A DNA stretch of 64,000 bases from Shewanella kaireitica (lineage in GTDB: Bacteria > Pseudomonadota > Gammaproteobacteria > Enterobacterales > Shewanellaceae). This document shows, one piece after another, positions 24,992-34,656 of the stretch. The stretch covers positions 248,001 through 312,000 of the forward strand of contig NZ_JAKIKQ010000004.1 of the NCBI RefSeq assembly GCF_023284045.1, read 5' to 3'. Each line of letters starts with the position of its first letter. The first letter of the stretch is position 1. The notes beneath the pieces are model-generated. The model did no database searches, was not told the origin of the DNA, and was given only the letters and a program-made list of their open reading frames with translations. The translations under genes and the position numbers were made by a program.

Positions 24992-26353
24992 ATGTCATTT
25001 AACATTGCTTTGAGCGGTATATCGTCTGCGCAAAAAGATCTAAATACAACGGCAAACAATATCGCCAACGTAAATACTACTGGTTTTAAAGAGTCTCGCG
25101 CCGAATTCGCCGATGTTTACGCCAGCTCTATTTTCGCCAATAGCAAAACCACTGTAGGTGGCGGTGTAGCAACCAGCCAAGTAGCACAGCAGTTCCATCA
25201 AGGTAGTTTACAGTTTACCAATAACTCACTTGATATGGCGATTAACGGTGGTGGCTTCTTTGTGACCTCTTCTGAAGTCGGTTCTCAAGACCACTCATTT
25301 ACCCGTGCAGGCGCATTCAAGTTTGACTCGAACAATTATATGGTCGACTCAGCCGGTAATTTCCTACAAACCTTCCCGGTTGACAAAGATGGCAACTCAA
25401 CTTCTGTCAGTTTAACAACCACCCAACCAGTACAAATTCCTGATACTGCAGGTAGTCCGGTTAAAACGGATAACATTGGTTTGCAGATGAACCTTAATGC
25501 GGGCGATAAAACCTTTGACCCAGCTAATTTCGATCCCGATGACCCAGATACATTCAATAACTCAACTTCAGTAACCATGTACGATTCGCTTGGTGAGCCG
25601 CATGTGATGACGACTTACTTTGTTCGTCCTCCTAATGCTGCGCATACTGGTGAGAGTAACTGGGTTGCGTTCTACGCTGTTGATGGTAAAAAAGTTAATG
25701 TTGACCCTGCAGCCGGAACCTATGATGTTGATACTACTGGTGATGGTTTGGTCGATGGCACTAAAAATGCTGAAACTGCTGGCGGTTGGAAAGGTGCTGC
25801 AGTTTCATTCAATGATACTGGTGCTTATACAGGCAGTAATCCTGCAACGATTCAAACTGAGCAGCTTGGGGTTGGCGGCGCCAATGTTCTAGGCCCTGGC
25901 GCTGATGGTTCGCAAACCTTGACCTTGAACTTTAATAACCCGACGCAATACGCCTCACCTTTTGAAGTAACTGAATTGACTCAAGATGGTACTACCGTTG
26001 GCCGATTAACTAACGTTGAAGTGGGCGCCGATGGCCTGATTAACGCCAGTTACAGTAACGGTTCTACCGTGCCATTAGCACGAGTGGCATTGGTACGTTT
26101 TGCTAATGAGCAAGGGTTATCACAAGCAGGTAACACCTCTTGGAAAGCGAGCCTTGATTCGGGCCCTGCATTAGCGGGTGAAGCTAACAGTGGTACCTTC
26201 GGTAGTATTCGTTCATCGGCACTTGAGCAATCAAACGTAGACTTAACCACAGAGCTTGTCGATTTGATCTCGGCGCAACGTAATTTCCAAGCTAACTCTC
26301 GTACATTGGAAGTCAACAATACGTTGCAACAAACAGTGCTGCAGATCCGCTAA
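24992..26353 (+). CDS. flgE: Flagellar hook protein FlgE
   Basis: A 453-residue protein (E. coli 402). N-terminal ALSGISSAQKDLNTTANNIANVNTTGFKESRAEFADVY, central hook D1/D2 domains with INGGGFFVTS and FTRAGAF, and C-terminal ALEQSNVDLTTELVDLISAQRNFQANSRTLEVNNTLQQTVLQIR are all diagnostic. It polymerises into the universal joint between rod and filament. It is the last gene of flgBCDE, followed by a hairpin and then a new sigma-54 promoter for flgF. Confidence 0.97.
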   Translation: MSFNIALSGISSAQKDLNTTANNIANVNTTGFKESRAEFADVYASSIFANSKTTVGGGVATSQVAQQFHQGSLQFTNNSLDMAINGGGFFVTSSEVGSQDHSFTRAGAFKFDSNNYMVDSAGNFLQTFPVDKDGNSTSVSLTTTQPVQIPDTAGSPVKTDNIGLQMNLNAGDKTFDPANFDPDDPDTFNNSTSVTMYDSLGEPHVMTTYFVRPPNAAHTGESNWVAFYAVDGKKVNVDPAAGTYDVDTTGDGLVDGTKNAETAGGWKGAAVSFNDTGAYTGSNPATIQTEQLGVGGANVLGPGADGSQTLTLNFNNPTQYASPFEVTELTQDGTTVGRLTNVEVGADGLINASYSNGSTVPLARVALVRFANEQGLSQAGNTSWKASLDSGPALAGEANSGTFGSIRSSALEQSNVDLTTELVDLISAQRNFQANSRTLEVNNTLQQTVLQIR

Positions 26354-26397
26354 ATCAATAAAGCCTCTATCCGCGGTTTTTAACTGCGATAAAGTAA

Positions 26398-26430
26398 AGC
26401 ACGTTGCCGCTGCGGCAACGTGCTGCCTCT
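26398..26430 (+). terminator. Hairpin after flgE, probable terminator
   Basis: AGCACGTTGCC (26398-26408) pairs with GGCAACGTGCT (26414-26424), a GC-rich 11-bp stem. Only a weak pyrimidine tract (GCCTCTTT) follows, so termination may be partial. Confidence 0.6.
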
Positions 26431-26498
26431 TTAATCATCTTGTTGCATACCTTTTCGATAACTCCTTCTTTTTCTGTCTAATTCAAAAAGTTCATTTC

Positions 26499-26515
26499 TG
26501 GCACGATGCTTGCTA
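26499..26515 (+). promoter_or_regulatory. Sigma-54 promoter for flgFGHIJKL
   Basis: TGGCACGATGCTTGCTA: GG (26500-26501), ten bases, GC (26512-26513), near-perfect to consensus. The leader to the flgF GTG at 26552 is about 28 bases. It rules out the in-frame upstream start at 26510. Confidence 0.88.
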
Positions 26516-26551
26516 ATTAATACGTTAGACGGAAGTTTGACGGAGCATTAC

Positions 26552-27295
26552 GTGGACAAGTTACTCTATGTCGCTATGAGCGGCGCAAAGCAGAATATGA
26601 ATTCGTTGGCCATTAGCGCCAACAATTTGGCAAACGCTAACACTGATGGATTTAAAGCTGATCTCGCACAAGCGCGTTCAATGCAAGCCTTTGGTGAAGG
26701 ATTGCCAACACGCGTATTTGCGATGACAGAGAGCCCGTCCGCTGACTTTACCAATGGTCCAATCAAGACCACTGGTCGAGATCTCGATATTGCTGTTAAA
26801 GGCGATGGCTGGATTGCTGTGCAAGCTGATGATGGCGGCGAAGCTTATACCCGTTCTGGTAGCTTGAGTTTCGATACCACTGGTGTACTCCGTAACGATA
26901 AAGGTACCCCGTTAATGGGTGACAACGGACCTATCGTGTTACCGCTTCCAATCGAAAAAATTGAAATATCTCAAGATGGCATAATCTCTGTTCGTCCAAC
27001 AGGGGCCACTGCCGAGGTAATTGAAGAGGTTGGCCGTATTAAATTGGTCAATCCTGGTAATGAAAACTTAATGCGCGGCAAAGATGGGTTGTTTCGTCAA
27101 ATGTCGGGTGAACCCGCACCGGCTGATCTTTCCGTTGGTCTACTAAGTGGCGCAGTTGAAGGCAGTAACGTCAATGCTGTACACGAGATGGTATCGATGA
27201 TTGACATACAACGTCAGTTTGAGATGCAAGTCAAAATGATGAAAACAGCTGAAGAAACAGATAAAGCATCTGCTTCATTAATGCGCATTAGCTAG
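26552..27295 (+). CDS. flgF: Flagellar proximal rod protein FlgF
   Basis: A 247-residue protein (E. coli 251) beginning MDKLLYVAMSGAKQNMNSLAISANNLANANTDGFKAD, the usual FlgF N-terminus, and ending in EMVSMIDIQRQFEMQVKMMKTAEE. The start is GTG at 26552 with GGAG six bases upstream. A longer reading from 26510 adds 14 residues foreign to the family and starts inside the promoter. First gene of flgFGHIJKL. Confidence 0.96.
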   Translation: MDKLLYVAMSGAKQNMNSLAISANNLANANTDGFKADLAQARSMQAFGEGLPTRVFAMTESPSADFTNGPIKTTGRDLDIAVKGDGWIAVQADDGGEAYTRSGSLSFDTTGVLRNDKGTPLMGDNGPIVLPLPIEKIEISQDGIISVRPTGATAEVIEEVGRIKLVNPGNENLMRGKDGLFRQMSGEPAPADLSVGLLSGAVEGSNVNAVHEMVSMIDIQRQFEMQVKMMKTAEETDKASASLMRIS

Positions 27296-27305
27296 GAGAT
27301 AGAAT

Positions 27306-28094
27306 ATGCATCCCGCTTTATGGATAAGTAAGACTGGTTTAGACGCTCAGCAGACTGATATTTCTGTTATTTCAAATAATGTGGCCAACGCCAGTACTGT
27401 TGGCTTTAAAAAGAGCCGTGCAGTATTTGAAGATCTCCTCTATCAAAATGTTAACCAAGCGGGTGGGGTAAGTGCATCTAATACCAAGCTGCCAAATGGT
27501 TTGAATATTGGCGCGGGTACCCAAGTGGTTGCAACGCAAAAAGTCTTTACTCAAGGCAACATGCTAACCACTGACAACTCGCTTGATTTGATGGTTGAAG
27601 GTCCAGGTTTTTTTGAAGTGCAAATGCCAGATGGCACCGCAGCATATACACGTACTGGTCAGTTTAGCCTCGACGATACAGGCCAAATTGTGACCCCAGG
27701 TTCTGGGTACGTAGTGCAACCAGCAATCACGATTCCAGATGATGCCACCAGTATTACTGTATCTGCAGAGGGTGAGGTGTCAGTTAAAACACCGGGTAAT
27801 GCTGAAAACCAAGTGGTTGGACAGCTAGCAATGTCAGATTTTATTAACCCAGCAGGTCTAGATCCAATGGGGCAAAACCTCTACATGGAAACGGGTGCAA
27901 GTGGCACGCCTATACAAGGCACTGCATCACTTGATGGTATGGGCGCAATTCGCCAAGGGGCGCTCGAAACCTCGAATGTGAATGTTACCGAAGAGCTGGT
28001 TAACTTGATTGAAAGCCAACGCATTTACGAGATGAATTCAAAGGTTATTTCAGCAGTCGATCAGATGCTGTCTTACGTGAATCAGAACTTATAG
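27306..28094 (+). CDS. flgG: Flagellar distal rod protein FlgG
   Basis: A 262-residue protein (E. coli 260). N-terminal LWISKTGLDAQQTDISVISNNVANASTVGFKKSRAVFEDLLYQ, the FlgG-specific long insert (AGGVSASNTKLPNGLNIGAGTQV) and C-terminal ETSNVNVTEELVNLIESQRIYEMNSKVISAVDQMLSYVNQ identify it. It forms the distal rod crossing the P and L rings. It lies ten bases after flgF and upstream of the ring protein flgH. Confidence 0.97.
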   Translation: MHPALWISKTGLDAQQTDISVISNNVANASTVGFKKSRAVFEDLLYQNVNQAGGVSASNTKLPNGLNIGAGTQVVATQKVFTQGNMLTTDNSLDLMVEGPGFFEVQMPDGTAAYTRTGQFSLDDTGQIVTPGSGYVVQPAITIPDDATSITVSAEGEVSVKTPGNAENQVVGQLAMSDFINPAGLDPMGQNLYMETGASGTPIQGTASLDGMGAIRQGALETSNVNVTEELVNLIESQRIYEMNSKVISAVDQMLSYVNQNL

Positions 28095-28165
28095 CGCTAG
28101 TGCAGTAATCGCACTTTTTGACAGGTTTTGGCATTCGATTTGCCCGTAATATTAAGAGACTATTT

Positions 28166-28840
28166 ATGAATCGTTATTGGATTTTACTCGTTATTGCTGC
28201 GCTTTCAGGTTGTAGTTCAACCAATGAAAAGCCAATTGCAGACGATCCTTATTATGCGCCTGTTTATCCTGAAGCGCCGCCAACGAAAATAGCAGCGACA
28301 GGGTCAATGTATCAAGACAGCCAAGCATCTAGCCTTTACTCAGATATTAAAGCTTTGAAAGTGGGCGATATTATTACTGTCATGTTGATGGAATCGACTC
28401 AAGCTAAAAAGAGCGCCAATAACGAAATTAAAAAAGGTACTGACCTGTCACTTGACCCCATTTATGCCGGTGGTGGAAACGTCACCATTGGGGGCAATCC
28501 TATCGACCTGCGTTACAAAGACAGCATGAACACCAAGCGTGAATCTGACGCTGATCAAAGTAACAGCTTATCAGGCAGTATCTCTGCCAACGTGATGCAA
28601 GTACTCAATAACGGTAACTTGGTTATTCGCGGCGAGAAATGGATAAGTATCAACAACGGTGATGAATTTGTGCGTATTACCGGTATTGTGCGAGCTCAAG
28701 ATATTCGTCCAGATAACACCATTGACTCTCCTCGTGTTGCTAATGCACGTATTCAATATAGTGGCACTGGAACCTTTGCAGAGGTTCAAAAAGTAGGTTG
28801 GCTAAGCTCATTCTTTATGGGTAGCTGGTGGCCGTTTTAA
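28166..28840 (+). CDS. flgH: Flagellar L-ring lipoprotein FlgH
   Basis: A 224-residue outer-membrane lipoprotein (E. coli 232) with signal [16 protein letters not shown] and a lipidated Cys. Conserved FlgH parts include [62 protein letters not shown] and a C-terminal [14 protein letters not shown]. The ATG at 28166 gives a proper lipobox; the longer reading from 28118 would put 16 extra residues before the signal. FlgH forms the bushing in the outer membrane. Confidence 0.96.
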   Translation: MNRYWILLVIAALSGCSSTNEKPIADDPYYAPVYPEAPPTKIAATGSMYQDSQASSLYSDIKALKVGDIITVMLMESTQAKKSANNEIKKGTDLSLDPIYAGGGNVTIGGNPIDLRYKDSMNTKRESDADQSNSLSGSISANVMQVLNNGNLVIRGEKWISINNGDEFVRITGIVRAQDIRPDNTIDSPRVANARIQYSGTGTFAEVQKVGWLSSFFMGSWWPF

Positions 28841-28948
28841 ATTTTCTAAGAGTAAGTATTAAAGAACTGCGCGGACTGCAGTACTTCATAGCCGAGTAGG
28901 GCTGCTGTTGAGCAATTTTAAGCGAGTTAACTGAGCTAAGGACTTTTC

Positions 28949-30043
28949 ATGATGAAACTTAAACTGGCATTACTGTGTGCAATTTTAGTGATTGTATCGC
29001 CAGTACATGCACAGCGCATCAAGGACATTGCCAATGTTCAAGGGGTGCGAAGTAACCAATTGATAGGTTATGGCTTAGTGGTTGGTTTACCCGGAACCGG
29101 TGAAAAAACCCGTTATACCGAGCAAACCTTCAAAACTATGTTGAAGAACTTTGGCATTAATCTGCCAGATAATTTCAGGCCTAAAATTAAGAATGTCGCG
29201 GTAGTTGCAGTGAGTGCCAATATGCCGCCGTTTATTAAACCCGGTCAAACACTAGATGTTTCGGTTTCAAGCTTGGGTGAAGCTAAGAGCTTACGTGGCG
29301 GCATGCTGCTACAAACTTTCCTTAAAGGTGTAGACGGTAACGTCTATGCCATTGCTCAAGGCAGTATGGTGGTGAGTGGTTTTAGTGCTGAGGGACAAGA
29401 TGGTTCTAAGGTGATCCAAAATACTCCAACGGTTGGGCGCATTCCAAATGGCGCGATTATTGAGCGCACTGTAGCCACACCGTTTTCAACTGGTGACTAC
29501 CTCACCTTTAACCTGCGCCGCGCTGACTTTTCAACAGCAAAAAGACTATCAGATGCTATCAATGACTTATTAGGTCCAGGAATGGCGCGGCCACTTGATG
29601 CCGCATCAGTGCAGGTGAGCGCGCCGCGTGATGTTTCACAACGGGTCTCTTTTCTTGCAACACTGGAAAATATCGAAGTAGAACCAGCCGCTGAATCGGC
29701 AAAGGTGATTGTTAACTCACGCACTGGCACCATTGTTGTTGGCCAAGACGTCAAATTATTGCCAGCTGCCGTTACCCACGGCGGGCTAACGGTAACGATT
29801 GCTGAGGCAACGCAGGTTTCGCAGCCCAATCCGTTCGCGGGTGGTCAAACCGTCGTCACTACCGACAGTACTATTGATGTCGCTGAAGATGATAGTCGCA
29901 TGTTTATGTTTAACCCAGGTACCACGCTAGACGAGCTAGTACGGGCGGTTAACCTAGTAGGCGCTGCGCCATCAGACGTGTTAGCAATACTGGAAGCGTT
30001 AAAGATGGCAGGGGCTTTGCATGGAGAACTGATAATAATCTAA
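28949..30043 (+). CDS. flgI: Flagellar P-ring protein FlgI
   Basis: A 364-residue periplasmic protein (E. coli 365) with a signal peptide ([21 protein letters not shown]). The mature start [29 protein letters not shown] and the C-terminal [31 protein letters not shown] are diagnostic. AAGGA sits six bases before the first of two ATGs. FlgI forms the P ring in the peptidoglycan layer with help from FlgA. It lies 108 bases after flgH in the same operon. Confidence 0.97.
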   Translation: MMKLKLALLCAILVIVSPVHAQRIKDIANVQGVRSNQLIGYGLVVGLPGTGEKTRYTEQTFKTMLKNFGINLPDNFRPKIKNVAVVAVSANMPPFIKPGQTLDVSVSSLGEAKSLRGGMLLQTFLKGVDGNVYAIAQGSMVVSGFSAEGQDGSKVIQNTPTVGRIPNGAIIERTVATPFSTGDYLTFNLRRADFSTAKRLSDAINDLLGPGMARPLDAASVQVSAPRDVSQRVSFLATLENIEVEPAAESAKVIVNSRTGTIVVGQDVKLLPAAVTHGGLTVTIAEATQVSQPNPFAGGQTVVTTDSTIDVAEDDSRMFMFNPGTTLDELVRAVNLVGAAPSDVLAILEALKMAGALHGELIII

Positions 30044-30071
30044 AAATTGTCGGTTTGAGTGGGAAGTAGTC

Positions 30072-31118
30072 ATGGATAAGCTGTCGAATGCATCGCAATT
30101 TTTGGATCTGGGAGGGTTGGACTCACTCAGATCCAAAGCCCGAAATGGCGAAAACAGTGCACTAAAAGAAGTTGCGCAACAGTTTGAAGGTATTTTCGTG
30201 CAAATGCTGATGACCAGTATGCGAGATGCTAACGCGGTGTTTGAATCCGACAGCCCTATGAACAGCCAGTACACCAAGTTTTATGAGCAGATGCATGACC
30301 AACAAATGTCCCTCAACCTATCTGGTGAAGGCATGCTGGGGTTAGCTGATTTAATGGTGCAACAACTCGACCCTGCTAACAGCCCAATGACGCCAGCCTC
30401 AGTACTTAGAGGCGACAGTAACAGCTCCGCTAAATCAAATGCTTTTACGCTTGATAATCCACAGGCGATGCAAATGCCGGCCACAAGAAGCATGAGCGCA
30501 GTGCCCGTTGACACTGCAGTAAACTCAACCGCAAATACAGCATTGGCACCACAAACTTTAGATGCCTTATTAAGTGGCAAAGTCTTGCCGTCGGCGGCAT
30601 TAACTGCCGATAAGTCTCAAGCCGATTTTACTAGCCAAGATGAATTTGTTAGCCGTCTTTACCCACACGCTGAAAAAGCTGCAAAAGAGTTAGGCACTAC
30701 ACCCGAGGTACTCATTGCGCAATCGGCGCTAGAAACGGGTTGGGGTCAAAAGATGGTAAAAGGTGCGGCTGGTCAGCAAAGTAATAACCTATTTAATATT
30801 AAAGCAGATAACCGCTGGCAAGGTGATAAAGCGCAAGTCAGCACTCTGGAGTATGAGCAGGGTGTGGCGGTTAAGCAAAAAGCAGATTTTCGGGTTTATG
30901 AGGATATCGGGCAGAGCTTTAATGACTTTGTATCATTTGTCTCTAACAGTGAACGCTACCAAGATGCGATGAAAAAGGCAGCTAATCCCGGCGCATTTGT
31001 ACAGTCGCTGCAAGATGCGGGTTACGCAACTGACCCAAAGTATGCCGATAAAGTCATGCAGGTCATGAAAACAATCACACGAGATTTTAAAGATGTTTTA
31101 CAAGGGGTGAAGCAATGA
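30072..31118 (+). CDS. flgJ: Rod cap and peptidoglycan hydrolase FlgJ
   Basis: A 348-residue two-domain protein (E. coli 313). The N-terminal rod-cap domain (about 1-110; LKEVAQQFEGIFVQMLMTSMR) is followed by a linker and a C-terminal glucosaminidase/muramidase domain (about 190-345). That domain has the likely catalytic E221 in AQSALETGWGQKM and NLFNIKADNRWQG. It locally opens the wall so that the rod can cross. It lies 28 bases after flgI. Confidence 0.96.
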   Translation: MDKLSNASQFLDLGGLDSLRSKARNGENSALKEVAQQFEGIFVQMLMTSMRDANAVFESDSPMNSQYTKFYEQMHDQQMSLNLSGEGMLGLADLMVQQLDPANSPMTPASVLRGDSNSSAKSNAFTLDNPQAMQMPATRSMSAVPVDTAVNSTANTALAPQTLDALLSGKVLPSAALTADKSQADFTSQDEFVSRLYPHAEKAAKELGTTPEVLIAQSALETGWGQKMVKGAAGQQSNNLFNIKADNRWQGDKAQVSTLEYEQGVAVKQKADFRVYEDIGQSFNDFVSFVSNSERYQDAMKKAANPGAFVQSLQDAGYATDPKYADKVMQVMKTITRDFKDVLQGVKQ

Positions 31119-31161
31119 TTAACCAAGTTGTCGAGCCGTTTGTAATGGGGAGTTGTCACTA

Positions 31162-33084
31162 ATGTCAATGGACTTGCTTAGTATTGCTCGCACCGGAGTG
31201 CTGGCGTCACAATCTCAATTGGCTATTACCAGTAATAATATTGCCAATGCCAATACTGAAGGCTACAACCGTCAGGTTGTTTCACAATCAAGTTTAGAAT
31301 CTCAGCGATTGGGCAACAGTTTCTATGGTGCCGGCACCTATGTTTCCGACGTTAAGCGAGTCTATAACGATTATGCGGCGCGTGAATTACGCATAGGTGC
31401 GACAGCCGCCAGTGAAGCACAGACAAGCTACAGTAAAATGTCAGAACTCGATCAGCTGTTTTCACAGATAGGCTCTGCTGTACCGGCATCACTCAACGAG
31501 TTCTTTGCTGGCATAAATAGCTTATCTGATATTCCGGATGATTTAGGACTGCGTGATTCTTTACTGACCAATGCCAATCAGTTGGCAAACAATGTCAATC
31601 AAATGCAAAAACATCTTGATGGTCAGATGAATCAAACCAACGACCAAATCTCAGCGGTTACCGACCGTATTAATGAGATCAGTAATGAGCTTGGCAATAT
31701 CAATCGTGAGCTAATGAAGTCTCAGGGTCAGGATATGCAATTACTAGACAAGCAAGATGCACTGATCTTAGAGTTAAGCGAATATGCCGAAGTGAATGTG
31801 GTACCGCTAGAGTCTGGCTCTAAAAGTGTCATGTTGGGTGGCTCAATCATGTTGGTCTCTGGTGAAGTGTCGATGCAAGTGGGCACTAAACCTGGCGACC
31901 CACATGCAAATGAGTTACAGATAACCGCATCATCTGGAAATAAAAGCTTAGTGGTTGATGGGTCTAAAATTGGCGGTCAACTCGGCGCACTGGTTAATTA
32001 TCGAGATGATACTTTGATACCAGCGCAGCTTGAGCTTGGTCAGTTTGCTTTAGGCGTTGCCGATGCATTTAACCAAGCGCAATCTCAAGGTTTTGATCTA
32101 AGCGGTCAAGTGGGCAGCAATATCTTCACCGATATTAATGATCCATCAATGCAGCTAGGCAGAGCAGGGGCATTATCAACCAATACTGGTAATGCAAATC
32201 TAGCCGTTAACATTGATGATGTGGGAGCGCTAACAGGCAATAGTTATGAACTTAGCTTTACCGCGCCATCGACCTACGAGCTTAAAGATACTCAAAGCGG
32301 CAATGTGACGCCGTTGACGCTAAACGGCACGACACTTGAGGGTGCAAACGGATTTAGTATCGATATTGCAAGTGGCGCTATGGCTTCAGGCGACAAATTT
32401 GAGATCCGTCCAACGTCAAGTGCAGCAACGGCATTATCTGTCACCATGACTGACGGCAAAGGCATTGCCGCAGCAGCGCCAACAATTACCGCGGATGCGG
32501 CAAACTCGGGTAATACCAGTATCAATCTTGTCAGCATCGACAACCGTAATGCTGCAGGATTCCCTACCACAGGTTCTGAGTTAACCTTTGAAATCGATCC
32601 ATCGGCAGTGCCACCTACTTTTGAAGCTTTTGATGCCTCTGGCACTAGCCTTGGCGCAGCTGCGCCATACACTCCACCAAGCATCAGCGCCCATGGTTTT
32701 ACTTTTGAAGTTGATTCAACTGCAACCACTAAAGAGCGATTTACTTTTGACCTGTCGTTTGCTGAAGGTGACAACAGCAACTTAGTGAATATGGCGAAGC
32801 TTAACGAAAGCAAAATAATGAATGGTGGTAGCACCACTCTGACTGATGTATTTGAAAATACCAAACTCGATATTGGCGGCAAAACAAAGTCGGCTGAAAT
32901 TTCAGTAGGTTCAGCAGGTGCTATTTACAATCAGGCATATACCCGAGTGCAAAGTGTATCGGGAGTTAACCTTGATGAAGAAGCGGCAAACTTGATGCGC
33001 TTTCAGCAATCTTATCAAGCGTCGGCGCGGATCATGACCACCGCGACGGAAATATTTAATACCTTGTTTAGCTCATTACGCTAA
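31162..33084 (+). CDS. flgK: Hook-filament junction protein FlgK (HAP1)
   Basis: A 640-residue protein (E. coli 547). N-terminal MSMDLLSIARTGVLASQSQLAITSNNIANANTEGYNRQ and C-terminal SGVNLDEEAANLMRFQQSYQASARIMTTATEIFNTL are diagnostic. The extra length lies in the variable central part (about 330-560), which is Ser/Thr/Ala-rich. The start was taken at ATG 31162 with GGGGAG upstream, instead of the in-frame TTG at 31153. First junction protein, exported with chaperone FlgN. Confidence 0.96.
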   Translation: MSMDLLSIARTGVLASQSQLAITSNNIANANTEGYNRQVVSQSSLESQRLGNSFYGAGTYVSDVKRVYNDYAARELRIGATAASEAQTSYSKMSELDQLFSQIGSAVPASLNEFFAGINSLSDIPDDLGLRDSLLTNANQLANNVNQMQKHLDGQMNQTNDQISAVTDRINEISNELGNINRELMKSQGQDMQLLDKQDALILELSEYAEVNVVPLESGSKSVMLGGSIMLVSGEVSMQVGTKPGDPHANELQITASSGNKSLVVDGSKIGGQLGALVNYRDDTLIPAQLELGQFALGVADAFNQAQSQGFDLSGQVGSNIFTDINDPSMQLGRAGALSTNTGNANLAVNIDDVGALTGNSYELSFTAPSTYELKDTQSGNVTPLTLNGTTLEGANGFSIDIASGAMASGDKFEIRPTSSAATALSVTMTDGKGIAAAAPTITADAANSGNTSINLVSIDNRNAAGFPTTGSELTFEIDPSAVPPTFEAFDASGTSLGAAAPYTPPSISAHGFTFEVDSTATTKERFTFDLSFAEGDNSNLVNMAKLNESKIMNGGSTTLTDVFENTKLDIGGKTKSAEISVGSAGAIYNQAYTRVQSVSGVNLDEEAANLMRFQQSYQASARIMTTATEIFNTLFSSLR

Positions 33085-33118
33085 CTCGGGTATTAGCGAG
33101 TAGAGAAAGGAAAACAGC

Positions 33119-34321
33119 ATGAGAATCTCAACGGCGCAAATGTTTAACCAAACTACGACTAACGTGATGAAAAGCCAGTCTGCGACTAGCAAAATCATGG
33201 AACAATTAGCCACAGGGAAAAAGGTCAGCACTGCGGGTGATGATCCAGTCGCAGCTATCGGTATTGATAACCTTAAGCAACAAGGCGCTGTGGTTGATCA
33301 GTTTATAAAGAATATCGATTACGCTTCAAATCGTTTGGCCGTTAGCGAAAGTAAAATTGGCAATGCTGAAAATGTGGTTGAGAGCATGCGTGAGCAGATG
33401 CTGCGTTCAGTAAACGGCACACTCAGTGATGCCGATCGGCAAACAATTGCCGATGAGATGCGCAGTAGCTTAGAAGAGCTAATGTCGATTGCCAACAGTA
33501 AAGATGAATCGGGTAATAGCTTGTTTGCCGGTTTTAAAACTAACTCAGAACCGTTTGCTTTTGATAACAATGGCAAGGTTGTCTACAGCGGCGACTCCGG
33601 CATTAGAGACTCAGTGGTGGCATCGGGCGTTACGGTAGGCAGTAATATTCCAGGCGACAGTGTCTTTATGAATGCTGCAAACGCGATTGGCGACTACAGC
33701 GTCAATTATTCGTCAACCCAGCAAGGTAGCTTTAGCGTCGAAAGCGCAAAGATAACGGATCCAACTTTACCCGTTGCGGGCAATTATACCTTTGACTTTG
33801 TTGATAATGGAGCGGGTGGGCTTGATGTCAATGTGACAGATTCTGCCGGCACGGTAACCACAATTCCAAATTTTGATGCGACTCAACCTCTAACGGTAGA
33901 TGGCATTGAATTACAGCTGAAAGGCACGCCGCAAGCGGGTGATACCTTTGGGTTAGCGCCGGAACAAAACTCAAACATATTCGATACCTTGAATAGCGCG
34001 ATAGCGCTGCTTGAAGACGGCAGTAAATTGAATTCTCCGCAAGGCCAAGCGGAAATGGCACAGTTATTGAATAACGTAAGTAGTGGTCAAGAGCAGATGG
34101 CAACCAGCCGCAGTGTGGCGGGTAATAGTTTAAAGAGTTTAGAGAACTATACCAATACACACAAAGAGGAGCAGTTGGTCAACCAATCTGCGCTGTCACT
34201 GCTTGAAGACTTAGATTACGCAGAAGCGATAACGGAGTTCGAAAAGCAGCAGATGTCGCTTAACGCGGTATCGAGCGTGTTTAGTAAGGTTGGCTCTATG
34301 TCGCTTTTTGATTATTTGTAA
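33119..34321 (+). CDS. flgL: Hook-filament junction protein FlgL (HAP3)
   Basis: A 400-residue protein (E. coli 317). The flagellin-like N-terminus (MRISTAQMFNQTTTNVMKSQSATSKIMEQLATGKKVSTAGDDPVAA) and the C-terminal LSLLEDLDYAEAITEFEKQQMSLNAVSSVFSKVGSMSLFDYL identify FlgL. A middle insertion of about 80 residues (ESAKITDPTLPVAGNYTF and onward) accounts for the extra length. Last gene of the flgFGHIJKL operon; the flagellin region follows after 335 bases. Confidence 0.95.
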   Translation: MRISTAQMFNQTTTNVMKSQSATSKIMEQLATGKKVSTAGDDPVAAIGIDNLKQQGAVVDQFIKNIDYASNRLAVSESKIGNAENVVESMREQMLRSVNGTLSDADRQTIADEMRSSLEELMSIANSKDESGNSLFAGFKTNSEPFAFDNNGKVVYSGDSGIRDSVVASGVTVGSNIPGDSVFMNAANAIGDYSVNYSSTQQGSFSVESAKITDPTLPVAGNYTFDFVDNGAGGLDVNVTDSAGTVTTIPNFDATQPLTVDGIELQLKGTPQAGDTFGLAPEQNSNIFDTLNSAIALLEDGSKLNSPQGQAEMAQLLNNVSSGQEQMATSRSVAGNSLKSLENYTNTHKEEQLVNQSALSLLEDLDYAEAITEFEKQQMSLNAVSSVFSKVGSMSLFDYL

Positions 34322-34656
34322 AAGCTCGCAGTTTATCACGCACTAAGTGATACGGCTTGTAAGTAATAGGTAAACAAAATATTGAATATTTTTGATTTGG
34401 TTTAAATGTTGGCACAAAAAAAGCATTAATAAACCTGAGATATTTAGATACAACTAATGAGATAAAAAATTGACGGTTAAGTGTTTGTTAATATTCGTTA
34501 AAGCATGAAGTTGACTACACGGTAGGCGAGTCAAATAAAAAACACTTTGCCGTAATCAGCGGCAAAAGTGATACAGATTCAGTTTGATAATTGAAATATT
34601 AACAATTTTAGCCAAGTAACCAATCTTGGCAAACCAACTAAGAAGAGGATTACACC
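34322..34656. other. Long leader region of flagellin 1
   Basis: A 335-base AT-rich region with a sigma-54 promoter at 34410, so the flagellin 1 mRNA would have a leader of about 220 bases. Near its 3' half lies an imperfect dyad, CACTTTGCCG (34543-34552) with CGGCAAAAGTG (34560-34570), overlapping a poor sigma-28-like motif. The ribosome binding site AAGAGGA lies at about 34640-34646. No terminator for flgL was recognised. Confidence 0.6.
34410..34426 (+). promoter_or_regulatory. Sigma-54 promoter for flagellin 1
   Basis: TGGCACAAAAAAAGCAT: GG (34411-34412), ten bases, GC (34423-34424). The -24 half matches consensus, and the -12 half is AAGC instead of TTGC. The start codon is about 230 bases downstream. 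Confidence 0.65.

Noticed and set aside
32292..32882. 196-codon open frame antisense to flgK
   Set aside because: Mirror of the Ala/Ser/Thr-rich variable part of FlgK; composition is that of a complementary-strand shadow.
34529..34556. Sigma-28 promoter for flagellin 1 (TCAAAT...GCCGTAAT)
   Set aside because: The -10 core is acceptable but the -35 is poor and at the wrong spacing (12-13 instead of 14-15). The dyad there explains part of the resemblance.
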